DNA of 64,000 nt from Pedobacter sp. HDW13 (lineage in GTDB: Bacteria > Bacteroidota > Bacteroidia > Sphingobacteriales > Sphingobacteriaceae). The translations under genes and the position numbers were made by a program. Positions 52,200 to 62,528 of this stretch are shown piece by piece (within the stretch, counting starts at the first letter, position 1; each line of letters begins with the position of its first letter). The notes beneath the pieces were generated by a model, which made no database searches, was not told where the DNA came from, and saw nothing but the letters and a program-made list of their open reading frames with translations. The stretch spans positions 4,898,001 to 4,962,000 of the forward strand of contig NZ_CP049868.1 of assembly GCF_011303555.1 (NCBI RefSeq). The letters are read 5' to 3'.

Positions 52200-55100
52200 A
52201 TGACCAAATTAAAGATTACCTTGTTCACTTTGACCATGCTCTGTTTCATGCAGATTTATGGTCAAACGTCGCTCATTAGCGGCAAAATTACCGACGCTTT
52301 GGGGCAACCAATCCCAGGTATTTCGGTAAAAATTAAAGGAACCACAATTGGAGCCTCTTCCGATGCGAAGGGGATATTTTCTATTAAAAGTGCAAACCCT
52401 GCCACATTGGTTTTTAGTGGAATTGGCTACGCAACAAAAGAATTTGCCTATAGCGGGCAAAGCAACATAACCATTATGTTAAGCGAAGATCAGCAAAACC
52501 TGAACGAAATTGTGGTGACTGCATTGGGTGTGAAACGCGATAAGCGAAATTTAACCTACAGCTCGCAAGAGGTAAAAGGCGATCAGATTACCCAGACGAA
52601 AGAGCCTAACCTCGTAAATGCATTGGCAGGTAAAGTTTCAGGCGTTCAGATTACCAGTTCATCGGGTACTCCCGGAAGTTCATCGCGTATCGTAATCAGG
52701 GGGGCCAACTCTCTTTATGGTAACAACGAGGCTTTGATGGTAATTGATGGTATTCCGGTTAACAACGATGAAACTGGTAACCTCAACACGGGGCCAGGCA
52801 CCAATCGTATTGCCGATCTTGACCCTAATATTATCGAAAGCATTAACGTGTTAAAAGGTGGTGCAGCAACAGCTTTATATGGATCAGATGGTGCGAAAGG
52901 CGTGATTATTATCACCACTAAAGCCGGCAGTTTGAATAAAAAGCCTTCAATTAGTTTTTCTTCTTCTTTTTCAATGGAGAAACCATTGTTGCCGGAGATC
53001 CAGAATAAATATTCACTTGGTTCTAATGGGGTGTATTTTGATGGCGTAAATCAAAAAACAAGTACTTCGTGGGGGCAAGAATGGATACCTTAAAAATTAA
53101 CGGCCAGCCTGCGCAGGTATATGATCAGTCTGATTTATTCTTTAAAACCGGAAAAACATATACCAACACAGTAGCCATAAATGGGGGCGGGGCTTACAAC
53201 TCTTATTTTCTATCTTATACCAATTTTGCACAGGACGGAACAGTACCAACTTCTTCTTTCGACAGGAACACTGTTTTCGGGAAATTTACTACACAAATTG
53301 TAAAAGACCTGAATGTTACTTTCTCCTTAAATTATGCCAATACCAAAAACCGCAGACTGCCTGAAGGTTATGCTTTGGAAAGTCCGGTGTGGACCATTTT
53401 TTCTGCCCCGGTTTCTTACAATCTGCAACCTTCGGTAAACCCAGATGGGAGCCAGCGTTTATACCGTTTTTCGCGTAATAATCCTTATTGGGTGCTAGAT
53501 AATATCAGTAATACATCAGTTGTTAACCGTTTCCTGCCCACGTTTACAGCCGATTATAAACCCTTAAGCTGGTTAACGATTACCGAACGTTTTGGTGCCG
53601 ATGTTTATGTAGAACAAGGCAAATACACCGAGTCTTTACTGTCAGTTTCTAATCCTAACGGAAGAATTGTAAATAACAATACCAATTTCAGGCAGTATAA
53701 TAATGATTTGATATTGAATGCCAATAAAAGTTTTGGCGATTTTAATGTCGAAGCCTTATTGGGTAACAACCTCATTTCTACTTATTCGCAAAACGGCTAT
53801 GCCAATGGTTTGGGGATTACGATTCCGGGCTTTAATAATATCGGCTCGGCTTCGACGGTTAAGTTTACAGAAACCAGTTACCTTACCCGGAAAATGGGCT
53901 TTTATCTGCAATCAAATATCGATTATAAAAAATTCATTATCCTGTCTTTAACCGGCAGATACGATGGTACTTCGGTATTGGCTAAAGATAATAGGTTTTA
54001 TCCTTATGGCTCGGCGGCAACAAGTTTTATTTTCTCTAATTTCTTCTCAAAAGGCCTTTCTGAGGTGATGAATTTTGGAAAGTTAAGGCTTTCTTACAGT
54101 ACTGTGGGTAATGCAAGTATTGGTCCATATAGCTTACTTACGCCCTACGAATCGCAAACAATTAGAAATACTACCTTTCCTTATCAGGGGCAATCAGGTT
54201 TCTTAATCAGCCAAGTACTTAGCGATCCGAACCTGAAAAATGAGCGTATTAACGAGTTTGAAGTTGGATTAGAAACTGGGTTTTTTAAAAACCGTTTAGG
54301 CATTGAGCTTACCTATTTCGATAAGCGGACAAAAAATGGCATCATCCCATCGGTGGCTTTGGCACCATCTACAGGTTTTAACGCAACAAGTGTAAATTCT
54401 GCAGCCATGCGCAACCGGGGTATTGAGGTGTTGTTAAATGCTAAACCAATTTCGACCCAGGATTTTAGCTGGGATTTAACAATTAACTATAGCAGAATCA
54501 GAAACAAAGTACTTTCTATATATAAAGACCTGAAACAGGTTGGTAATGGTTTCACTTTTATTTTTGTTAACCAGCCTTACGGCGTAATTTATGGTACACG
54601 ATATGCCAGAAATGCAGCAGGTCAATTGCTTACTGATAACGGAGGCCTTCCTTTTGCAGCCGACGAGCAAGGCATTATCGGGGATATTAATCCAGATTGG
54701 ATGGGCGGTATTGTTAATAATTTCAGGTATAAACAGTTTACGCTTAGTTTCTCTTTTGATATGAAAAAGGGCGGCGATATTCAGAATAACGTAGATGGTT
54801 ATGGTTATTTCTATGGTACACCTAAAGTTACCGAAGATCGTGGACCACGTGTAGTTGAGGGCGTTAATGCAACGACTGGCTTGCCCAATACAGTTTCAGT
54901 TTTAGGACAAGCTTATTATCAGCGTGCCAACAGCGTTCTTGAATCGGTAATCCAGGATGGAACCTATGTGAAATTGCGAAATGTAAGTCTCGGTTATAAT
55001 GTTAAACCAACTTGGTTGCAAAAAACACCTTTCAAAACTATCGGATTTCAGGTAACCGGCCGGAACCTTTGGATTTATGCACCACACTTTACCGGTGGCG

Positions 55101-55207
55101 ATCCGGAAGTAAGTTCGTTTGGCTCATCAAATGGTTCGCAAGGGATTTATTCGTTCTCAACGCCTACATCAAGATCTCTTGATTTTAGTTTGAAACTTAC
55201 CTTATAG
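52200..55207 (+). pseudogene. SusC/RagA TonB-linked receptor split by a one-base frameshift
   Basis: Two frames join into about 1,002 aa. The first (52200-53093) has a signal peptide, a carboxypeptidase-regulatory-like domain (ISGKITDALGQPIPGISVKIKG) and the TonB plug (SGVQITSSSGTPGSSSRIVIRGANSLY, ALMVIDGIPVNN). The second (53069-55207) is the beta-barrel, ending SLDFSLKLTL. They meet at a G5 run (53071-53075); one more G gives TSWGARMDTLKINGQ and full-length SusC. With the SusD gene 24 bp on, it forms an outer membrane import pair. Real decay or an assembly error. Confidence 0.88.
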
Positions 55208-55231
55208 CCCTAACAATTAGAAAGAAATAAC

Positions 55232-56629
55232 ATGAAAAAGATATATTTTATTTTAGGCTTTGCACTGATGGTAGCATTAGCCGGATGCAAAAAATACCTG
55301 GAGGTAAATGAAGATCCAAACAGACCGATTGATGTTAAAGAATCGCTGATGTTACCGCCTATACAAATGCTGATTTCGCAAAATATCAATGCATCGGGCG
55401 ATGGAAATTTAAGTGTGGTGCTGCAGCAATATTTGCAGGTAATGGCACTTAACCAGGTGGCACCAAATTTTGGTACTTACCTGATGTATAACATCGATAT
55501 GGATGGCGACTGGAATAATGTGTATGTAAGAACATTGAACAACCTTAATTTATTAAAAATTAAAGCTGCTGCCAATGGCAATTCTAATTATGGGGCTATT
55601 GCTAAAATTCTTACAGCCTATACCTTGGGTTACGCAACAGATGCCTGGGGTGATCTTCCTTACAGTCAGGCTTTTTTAGGTGTAGGGCAGCCAACCCCGG
55701 CATACGATAGTCAGCAGCAGATTTATGTTCAGATTCAAGCTTTACTGGATGACGGAATAGCCGATATTGCGAAAAATGCCGGCCTTAAGCCCGGAAACGA
55801 CGATTATGTTTACGCAGGGGATATGGCAAGATGGAGAAAACTAGCTTATACTTTAAAAGCACGTTATTACCTGCACCTGAGTAAAGCGCCCGGAAATACA
55901 GCTTCTGCGCAGGCACAGCTGGCTTTAACTGCACTAACTAATGGTATGCAAAGCAATGATGATGATGCCAAAATTGCTTTCAGCGGTGCAGCGGGGTCAG
56001 AAAATCCATGGCAGCAGAATTTTTTACCGGGCACTACATTTGTGCTTGCTAATACTTTTGTTGATGCTTTTACAACACGGAACGATCCAAGATTAAGCAA
56101 AATGGTTAAACCCGCCAAGCAAACCGGTTTATTTATGGGCCGGCAGATTGGATTAGATGAGATTGGAAGTTTAGAGGCTTACTCAATTCCTGCTGATTTT
56201 TATGCAGGTGCCAATGCCAATAACTACCTGGTAAATTATACAGAGGCATTATTCATAAAGGCTGAAGCTACACTTGTATTGTCGGGTTTTGCAGGTGCAC
56301 AACCTTTTTATCAGGATGGTATCAGGCAGCACATGATTAAAGTAGGCGTGAACACAGCTGATATGAATAGCTACATTGCTTCGCGGGGGACACTTAGCAG
56401 TACAAATGCACTCCGTTTAATTATTGAAGAAAAGTCGGTTGCGAATTTTCTTAATGCCGAAAATTATACAGACTGGCGCCGTACCGGATTTCCGGCTTTA
56501 ACCAAAGTGAAGAATGCACTTTCCGAAATACCAAGAAGGGTACTTTACCCAAATACCGAAATTACAGCAAACCCACAGCCACAACAAAAGGCTAAAATTA
56601 CCGACAGGTTGTGGTGGGATATGAATTAA
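55232..56629 (+). CDS. SusD/RagB-like lipoprotein (SusD_2 type)
   Basis: 465 aa. Lipobox at Cys19 (VALAGCKKYLEVNEDPNRP, whose start is typical of SusD_2). The central block ALGYATDAWGDLPYSQAF-like sequence (YTLGYATDAWGDLPYSQAFLG) and NYLVNYTEALFIKAEATLVLSGF are family hallmarks, and the end FLNAENYTDWRRTGFPAL matches the C-terminal helix motif. It binds the substrate for the SusC channel encoded just upstream. No hydrolase gene is linked, so the imported substrate cannot be inferred; it may be a peptide or an oligosaccharide. Confidence 0.95.
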   Translation: MKKIYFILGFALMVALAGCKKYLEVNEDPNRPIDVKESLMLPPIQMLISQNINASGDGNLSVVLQQYLQVMALNQVAPNFGTYLMYNIDMDGDWNNVYVRTLNNLNLLKIKAAANGNSNYGAIAKILTAYTLGYATDAWGDLPYSQAFLGVGQPTPAYDSQQQIYVQIQALLDDGIADIAKNAGLKPGNDDYVYAGDMARWRKLAYTLKARYYLHLSKAPGNTASAQAQLALTALTNGMQSNDDDAKIAFSGAAGSENPWQQNFLPGTTFVLANTFVDAFTTRNDPRLSKMVKPAKQTGLFMGRQIGLDEIGSLEAYSIPADFYAGANANNYLVNYTEALFIKAEATLVLSGFAGAQPFYQDGIRQHMIKVGVNTADMNSYIASRGTLSSTNALRLIIEEKSVANFLNAENYTDWRRTGFPALTKVKNALSEIPRRVLYPNTEITANPQPQQKAKITDRLWWDMN

Positions 56630-56655
56630 ATAAATACGGTTAGTAAATAGTGATG

Positions 56656-56687
56656 AGGGTACCCAGGATTGGGTATCCTTTTTTTGT
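56656..56687 (+). terminator. terminator of the SusC-SusD operon
   Basis: AGGGTACCCA pairs with TGGGTATCCT around GGAT (56656-56679), followed by seven T. Confidence 0.8.
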
Positions 56688-56697
56688 TGTAAAAAAG

Positions 56698-56736
56698 AAA
56701 GCGTCAGTTCTCAAATTGAAAACCGACGCTTTTTAT
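56698..56736 (-). terminator. terminator of the minus-strand FadL-like gene
   Basis: AAAGCGTC (56698-56705) and GACGCTTT (56725-56732) with inner AGTT/AACC pairing; a T-run follows on the minus strand. Confidence 0.7.
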
Positions 56737-56756
56737 TATTTAATAATCTGTTTTTA

Positions 56757-58286
56757 TTAAAATCTTACGCCAAATGTTAAGAATACATTGTTTCTGTTAC
56801 TTTTAACATCCGCTACTGGTTCTGAGTAATCATTCAATTCGTAAGGACTTGAGCTGAAATTGTTTTTATAATTCTGATAAGCTAAATCAAAATAGTAATT
56901 GTCTACTCTATAGCCAATTCCCCCTGTATAATACTGACCTTGATAGAATTTGTTGTCTCCGCCTTTAATACCGCTTCCATTTACACCGTAACCACCTCTT
57001 AAACTAATTTCATTGGTTACTTTCACTTCAGCGCCAAAACGATAGTTAACAGTTTCCTTGTAAGAATTTTTGATAAAATCGTTCGAGCTGTTAATGGTTG
57101 AGATATCTGAATTATTATCAGCAGAAAAACGCATCGATGAATAATCAACATAATCAACATCAGCAGATAGTAATGCAGTACCAGCTATAACATAACTTAA
57201 ACCAGCAGATGCCTTAAGTGGAGTGCGTAAATTGTAACTGAAGGTGTAATATCTACTTGGGTTGTTTGAGTTTGAAGGTGAATTTGTTGCGTTTCCAGCC
57301 AGTTTCGCTTGTAAAGTTTCAGAAGTATTATCTTCCAGGTTCATCCATGTTGGTGTTTGGAAATTTAATCCGATCCTCAGTTCATTAACCGGTCTGAAAA
57401 TCATTCCCAGTTTTAGGTTAAAACCCCCACCTTTTGTTTCTTGATTTCTGAAATGGGTAAGTGAATAATTTTCATTACCAGTATATTGAGGTGGCGTCAA
57501 GCTATCATCAAATGTATTAACGATACCTGATTCAGTAAAGGTAGCATCGCTGGTGTACTTTACATTCACGAAACTAGCCGTGGCTCCAATGTAAACCTTG
57601 TTGCCAAAATTAAGTGCTCCTGCAACATTAAATTCTGAGGTAGACCCTAAACGTGCCTCATCCCAGTTTTGCTTAAAATTAGCATTGTTATAAGGCTCTG
57701 CAGAGTATTGATTTGGAAAAGTTGGTGTATTTTTATTGATTAAATAGCTACTGTATGCATCACCTGCAACAGTATTATTTATCCCTGAACTGTTAGCCTG
57801 GTCAACATATGCATCTCTTATTGAGCTGTTTGTATTGGTTCCGTTATAACTGATGTTATTTAAGAAATCATTATTTCTGGTGTAACTTAAACCAAAAACA
57901 CTGCTAACTAAGCCTTTGCTTACATCGCTACCTTTCATTCTGGCAGCAGGGCTGTAAAAAACTACTCCCAGATTATTCAGGTTAATCTGGTTTTTATTTG
58001 CTTTGATGTTATTGCCTAAGAAAGCACTTTGATTGGAAACGCTATTAAATTCTGGTGTAATGCTAAATTCTGATTTGGTAAACAAGCCTAAGCCCGCAGG
58101 GTTGGCATTGATAGAACCAATATCTCCACCTACACCAATTTGTGCACCTCCCATACCTTTAAACCTGGCAGAAGAACCGTAATTGGTTTGAGAGAACCGA
58201 TAAGCATCTGGCGCATAACTTTGGGCGTAAGCCGTTCCCATAGTAGCTACTGTAGCTACTAGTGAAGCTAAAATATATTTTTTCAT
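56757..58286 (-). CDS. OmpP1/FadL-family outer membrane transport protein
   Basis: 509 aa with a signal peptide (cut near AYAQS) and a beta-barrel pattern ending FLTFGVRF. The N-terminal plug GSSARFKGMGGAQIGVGGDIGSINANPAGLGLF matches FadL/TodX porins, which import hydrophobic compounds such as fatty acids; Bacteroidota relatives are often called hemin receptors. It follows the Gly/Tyr-rich lipoprotein gene with 19 bp between them, so they form an operon divergent from proS. Confidence 0.85.
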   Translation of the reverse strand: MKKYILASLVATVATMGTAYAQSYAPDAYRFSQTNYGSSARFKGMGGAQIGVGGDIGSINANPAGLGLFTKSEFSITPEFNSVSNQSAFLGNNIKANKNQINLNNLGVVFYSPAARMKGSDVSKGLVSSVFGLSYTRNNDFLNNISYNGTNTNSSIRDAYVDQANSSGINNTVAGDAYSSYLINKNTPTFPNQYSAEPYNNANFKQNWDEARLGSTSEFNVAGALNFGNKVYIGATASFVNVKYTSDATFTESGIVNTFDDSLTPPQYTGNENYSLTHFRNQETKGGGFNLKLGMIFRPVNELRIGLNFQTPTWMNLEDNTSETLQAKLAGNATNSPSNSNNPSRYYTFSYNLRTPLKASAGLSYVIAGTALLSADVDYVDYSSMRFSADNNSDISTINSSNDFIKNSYKETVNYRFGAEVKVTNEISLRGGYGVNGSGIKGGDNKFYQGQYYTGGIGYRVDNYYFDLAYQNYKNNFSSSPYELNDYSEPVADVKSNRNNVFLTFGVRF

Positions 58287-58305
58287 CTTGTGTGTTTAAA
58301 ATTGA

Positions 58306-59328
58306 TTAACCTCTTCCTGCTCTTGATGGGCGTGAACCGCCGCCACCACCGCCGCCGCCAGTTGAACCGCCACCGCCGCCACTTGATGGTGGTGGAGAAT
58401 AACTAGGTCTGCTTTCTGTTCTTGCAGGAGGACTGTAGCTCTCATTCCTTGTCGGTCTGCTGCTTTGAGTTCCTTGTTGAGGTGAATAGTTGTCGTTTCT
58501 TGTTGGTCTGCCACTTTGTGCGCCCTGGTTTTGGGTATATCCTCCATTTGCCTGATTTCTAACCGGTCTGCCAGCATTATTATTAGGTGCGTAAGAAATA
58601 CCACCATTTTGATTAGCTATGCCCGATCTGCCAGGTCTGCCACTGTTTCCAGCGCTGCCTCCATACCTTGGTACACCGCGGTCATCACTTCCTGGTCTTG
58701 CTCTATAATTTCCTCTATTCGAATAAACGCCGCCACCACCATAATAGCCGCCACCCCAGCCACCGCCGTAGTATCCGCCGCCGCCCCAACCGTAACGGTC
58801 GTAGTAGGAGTTAGGTCCCCACGAGTTCCAGCCCCATGGGTTGTTCCAGCCATAGCCGAAATTACCATAGTAGAATGGGTTGTTCCAGATGCTGCCGTAA
58901 CCCCAGCCACCGCCGTAGTATCCGCCGCCCCAGCCACTTAAACCGTAACCATTACTCCAACCTAAGCCAATACCCAGGTAGTTTGATGGGCCATAGCTAC
59001 TGCCATAGTAGTAATTATCGAAATAGGGGTCATAATAGCCCTGAAAGCTGTAACCATTATGAAAACGGTTTATCCTTGATGAGTAATCCATATCATAATA
59101 AGGATTACTGGTGCCATAATATTCGTCATATTCCTGGTTGTCATATTGTCCCTGGTTACGCGCCTGTTGTTGGGGTTGAACCTGAACAATTTCTACCTCT
59201 CTGGCCTTCGCCACAGAATTATAAACATCATCATTCGACTTGTTCTGAGCCAATTTTGATGTAGAGCATGATGCCACCAGCCCTGCGGCAGCAATCATTA
59301 CAATGGGTAATAATTTAATTGGTTTCAT
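58306..59328 (-). CDS. Gly/Tyr/Trp/Asn-rich lipoprotein of unknown function
   Basis: 340 aa from the ATG at 59328 (MKPIKLLPIVMI); an upstream in-frame start adds 17 leader residues. Lipobox at Cys21 (AGLVASCSTSK). The mature part is low complexity: residues about 80-210 are rich in Gly, Tyr, Trp and Asn (NPFYYGNFGYGWNNPWG, YYGGGWGGGYYGGGG), and the rest has GRP-T/S-RN repeats ending in poly-Gly and Ser/Arg (SGGGGGSTGGGGGGGGSRPSR). Similar proteins occur in Bacteroidota and may form surface or matrix material. The opposite-strand long ORFs here are GC-rich shadows. Confidence 0.75.
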   Translation of the reverse strand: MKPIKLLPIVMIAAAGLVASCSTSKLAQNKSNDDVYNSVAKAREVEIVQVQPQQQARNQGQYDNQEYDEYYGTSNPYYDMDYSSRINRFHNGYSFQGYYDPYFDNYYYGSSYGPSNYLGIGLGWSNGYGLSGWGGGYYGGGWGYGSIWNNPFYYGNFGYGWNNPWGWNSWGPNSYYDRYGWGGGGYYGGGWGGGYYGGGGVYSNRGNYRARPGSDDRGVPRYGGSAGNSGRPGRSGIANQNGGISYAPNNNAGRPVRNQANGGYTQNQGAQSGRPTRNDNYSPQQGTQSSRPTRNESYSPPARTESRPSYSPPPSSGGGGGSTGGGGGGGGSRPSRAGRG

Positions 59329-59460
59329 TGTGTTTATATTTAGTTGTGTGTGTGCATGGGATGTAATGAATATATTCAAATATAACTATTTAATTAGTCG
59401 CATAAAACAACAATTAAATAAATGATAATATTTTGTTAAACTTTTGTAGGCATAAATTTA

Positions 59461-59468
59461 TAAATTTG
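59461..59468 (+). promoter_or_regulatory. TAnnTTTG -7 box upstream of proS
   Basis: TAAATTTG, followed by a leader of about 45 bases to the proS ATG at 59520. Confidence 0.45.
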
Positions 59469-59519
59469 CCATCTAATTTTACAGTTTTTAACACACAAAT
59501 TACGTTCCAAATACATAAG

Positions 59520-60992
59520 ATGAGCAAAGAAATTACAAGCCGGGAAGCCGATTATTCTCAATGGTATAATGATATTGTATTGAAAGCAGACCTTGCCGAG
59601 CACTCAGCTGTGCGCGGATGCATGGTTATTAAGCCCAATGGCTATGCCATATGGGAAAAAATGCAGGCAATACTGGATAAAATGTTTAAGGATACTGGTC
59701 ACCAGAATGCTTATTTTCCATTATTCATTCCAAAGTCATTTTTCTCGAAGGAAGCTTCTCATGTTGAAGGATTTGCGACAGAATGTGCGGTTGTAACGCA
59801 CTACCGTTTAAAAAATGACGGAAATGGAAACATCGTAGTGGATGAAACGGCTAAACTGGAAGAAGAGCTGATTGTACGCCCAACTTCAGAAACCATTATC
59901 TGGAATACCTACAAAGGCTGGATCCAGTCGTACCGCGATTTGCCTATTTTAATTAACCAATGGGCTAATGTGGTAAGATGGGAAATGCGTACGCGTTTGT
60001 TTTTACGTACTGCAGAGTTTTTATGGCAGGAAGGTCACACGGCACACGCTACAGCTGAAGAAGCGATTGAAGAAACGGAACGTATGTTACACGTTTATGC
60101 CGATTTTGCCGAAAACTGGCTGGCTGTTCCGGTAATCAGAGGACGTAAATCGCCAAATGAGCGTTTTGCAGGAGCTTTGGATACTTATTGCATTGAAGCA
60201 TTAATGCAGGATGGTAAGGCACTTCAGGCAGGTACATCGCACTTTTTAGGACAGAACTTTGCAAAAGCCTTTGATGTTAAATTTACAGGTAAAGATGGTA
60301 AATTAGATCACGTATGGGCAACTTCATGGGGTGTATCTACCCGTTTAATGGGCGCTTTAATTATGGCGCATAGTGACGATTCAGGTTTAATTATCCCACC
60401 AAAACTTGCACCAATCCAGGTAGTAATTGTTCCGATTTATAAAAGTGATGAAGACCTTGCTAAAATCTCGGCATACGTAAATGAGTTAAGCATGCGTTTA
60501 AAAGGTATGGGCATTTCAGTAAAATATGATGATAGGGATACGCAACGTCCGGGCTTTAAATTTGCCGATTACGAATTAAAAGGTGTACCTGTTCGTATTG
60601 CTATTGGTGGTCGCGATTTAGAGAATAAAACGGTAGAAATTGCCCGCAGAGATACTAAAGTAAAACAAACCGTACCTCAGGAAGGCCTTGATATTTACAT
60701 TGCTAAATTATTGGAAGACATACAGCAAAGTATGTTTAACAAAGCTTTGGCTTACCGCGATGAGCACATTACAGAAGCCAATTCTTACGAAGAGTTTCAG
60801 CAGTTGTTAGATACCAAAGCAGGTTTTATTTCGGCGCACTGGGATGGAACACCAGAAACGGAGCAAAAAATTAAAGAAGAAACAAAAGCAACTATCCGTT
60901 GTATTCCTTTAGATAATAAACTGGAAGATGGTGTTTGTATTTATTCGGGCAAACCATCCATACAAAGAGTGTTGTTTGCAAGAGCATATTAG
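59520..60992 (+). CDS. proS: prolyl-tRNA synthetase, archaeal/eukaryotic-like type 3
   Basis: 490 aa from ATG 59520 (MSKEITSREADYSQWYND). The in-frame frame upstream to 59433 is leader. Class II synthetase motifs are seen: HQNAYFPLFIP and RPTSETIIW (motif 2 region), TRLFLRTAEFLWQEGHTAHAT, and the HFLGQNFAKAF block. The anticodon-binding domain follows (about 290-390), then the C-terminal Zn-type domain. It lacks the ybaK editing insert of the E. coli enzyme, which is normal for this type. It charges tRNA-Pro. Confidence 0.96.
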   Translation: MSKEITSREADYSQWYNDIVLKADLAEHSAVRGCMVIKPNGYAIWEKMQAILDKMFKDTGHQNAYFPLFIPKSFFSKEASHVEGFATECAVVTHYRLKNDGNGNIVVDETAKLEEELIVRPTSETIIWNTYKGWIQSYRDLPILINQWANVVRWEMRTRLFLRTAEFLWQEGHTAHATAEEAIEETERMLHVYADFAENWLAVPVIRGRKSPNERFAGALDTYCIEALMQDGKALQAGTSHFLGQNFAKAFDVKFTGKDGKLDHVWATSWGVSTRLMGALIMAHSDDSGLIIPPKLAPIQVVIVPIYKSDEDLAKISAYVNELSMRLKGMGISVKYDDRDTQRPGFKFADYELKGVPVRIAIGGRDLENKTVEIARRDTKVKQTVPQEGLDIYIAKLLEDIQQSMFNKALAYRDEHITEANSYEEFQQLLDTKAGFISAHWDGTPETEQKIKEETKATIRCIPLDNKLEDGVCIYSGKPSIQRVLFARAY

Positions 60993-61081
60993 AATAGTTC
61001 TGAGTCGTGAGTTTGGAGCCGTGGGTCTCCCTGCCAATGGCCAGAATTAGTCTTGTTTTGTTTTTTGCAATAGTTTAAATT

Positions 61082-61181
61082 AATCGTTAGTTGGGAATCT
61101 CATTATCCTTGCTAACGATTTTAAATTTTAATGTAAAATAGTATCGCGGAAACAGATGTTTTCAAATCTTATTTCGATACT
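61082..61181 (+). promoter_or_regulatory. two inverted repeats in the metB leader
   Basis: AATCGTTAG/CTAACGATT (61082-61090 and 61112-61120) may be the proS terminator. AGTATCG/CGATACT (61140-61146 and 61175-61181), enclosing AAACAGATGTTT, precedes the metB ATG by 28 bases and may be a leader stem or operator. No known riboswitch pattern was recognised. Confidence 0.35.
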
Positions 61182-61208
61182 TGTTAATCATCCTAGTTAT
61201 TAGAAAAA

Positions 61209-62348
61209 ATGAAATTCGCAACTAAAGCTATACACGCGGGTCAGGAGCCTGATCCAACTACAGGTGCAGTAATGACACCGATTTATCAAACGTCAACCTA
61301 TTGGCAAAAATCGCCCGGTGATAATAAGGGGTACGAATATTCGAGAGGCACAAATCCTACGCGTAAGGCTTTAGAAGATTGTTTGGCTGCTTTAGAAAAT
61401 GCTAAATATGGTCTGGCTTTTTCGAGTGGGATGGGTGCTACCGATGCAGTATTAAAATTATTGCAGCCAGGTGATGAGGTGATTACCGGAAACGATTTGT
61501 ATGGAGGATCTTACCGTATTTTTACTAAAATTTATACGAAGTATGGCATTAAGTTCCATTTTCTGGATCTTTCTAAGCCTGAAAACATATTGCCTTACAT
61601 TAACGATAAAACTAAGCTGGTTTGGATAGAAACACCTACCAACCCAACCATGCAGATTATCGATATTGAAGGGGTAGCTAAAATTACCAAAGAGAAAAAT
61701 TTAATTCTTACTGTTGATAATACCTTTGCATCGCCATATTTACAAAACCCGATTGATTTGGGCGCTGATATTGTAATGCACTCGGTAACCAAATACATTG
61801 GCGGCCACTCTGATGTGGTAATGGGTGCTTTGGTAACCAATAACGAAGCATTGTACAAAGACCTTTGGTTTATATACAATGCCTGTGGAGCAACCCCCGG
61901 ACCTCAGGATGCTTTTCTGGTTTTAAGGGGGATTAAAACACTTCATTTAAGGATGAAGGCGCATTGCGAAAATGGCGAGCGTATAGCGCGTTATTTAAAA
62001 ACGCATCCAAAGGTGGATAAGATCTACTGGCCGGGCTTTGAAGACCATCCGAACCATGATGTGGCCAAAAAGCAAATGCGGGGTTTTGGCGGCATGATTT
62101 CAATTACCTTGAAAGGTGCCGATTTACAGGAAACTTTTAGGATTTCATCAAATTTTAAAGTATTTACACTGGCTGAGTCGCTCGGTGGAGTAGAATCGCT
62201 GATTAACCATCCGGCTACGATGACGCATGGTTCGATACCGAGAGAAGAGCGTGAGAAAGTAGGGGTAACCGATAATCTGTTGCGTTTAAGCGTTGGGGTA
62301 GAAGATATCGACGATCTTTTGGAAGATCTGGAACGTGCGTTGGCTTAA
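61209..62348 (+). CDS. metB: cystathionine gamma-synthase/lyase family PLP enzyme
   Basis: 379 aa trans-sulfuration enzyme. The N-terminal FATKAIHAGQEPDPTTGAVM, the cofactor region SGMGATDAVLKLLQPGD and GNDLYGGSYRIF, and the PLP lysine in HSVTKYIGGHSDVVMG (about 190-205) are diagnostic, as is LAESLGGVESLINHPATMTHGSIP. It makes cystathionine from an activated homoserine and cysteine; lyase activity cannot be excluded from sequence, so the symbol is tentative. Monocistronic, flanked by intergenic repeats. Confidence 0.88.
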   Translation: MKFATKAIHAGQEPDPTTGAVMTPIYQTSTYWQKSPGDNKGYEYSRGTNPTRKALEDCLAALENAKYGLAFSSGMGATDAVLKLLQPGDEVITGNDLYGGSYRIFTKIYTKYGIKFHFLDLSKPENILPYINDKTKLVWIETPTNPTMQIIDIEGVAKITKEKNLILTVDNTFASPYLQNPIDLGADIVMHSVTKYIGGHSDVVMGALVTNNEALYKDLWFIYNACGATPGPQDAFLVLRGIKTLHLRMKAHCENGERIARYLKTHPKVDKIYWPGFEDHPNHDVAKKQMRGFGGMISITLKGADLQETFRISSNFKVFTLAESLGGVESLINHPATMTHGSIPREEREKVGVTDNLLRLSVGVEDIDDLLEDLERALA

Positions 62349-62359
62349 AAAATAGAATT

Positions 62360-62399
62360 CCGTCATCTCGACTTCGCTGCGCTCCGCTCGAAATGACGG
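62360..62399. repeat. CGTCATTTCGAG-family palindromic element
   Basis: CCGTCATCTCGA (62360-62371) and TCGAAATGACGG (62388-62399), complementary with one mismatch, enclose ACTTCGCTGCGCTCCGC. It is a compact copy of the element at 4617. Confidence 0.65.
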
Positions 62400-62528
62400 T
62401 TTTGAAGAGGACTTATCTAAACGTACATCAACTTGCATAATAACCTGCGGGTTTGAAGGCGGTATAAATAAAGTCTGTCATTCCCAATTATTCTTGAACG
62501 CCACGCTCACCTGTACTAATTTAATAAC

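Noticed and set aside
58516..58941. Long plus-strand and alternative minus-frame ORFs in the Gly-rich lipoprotein gene
   Set aside because: They arise from the GC-rich repetitive codons of that gene; they are Ala/Thr/Val low-complexity with no lipobox, start context or domain.
59433..59519. Extended N-terminus of prolyl-tRNA synthetase
   Set aside because: Contains the TAAATTTG promoter box; MSKEITSREADYSQWY at 59520 is the family start.
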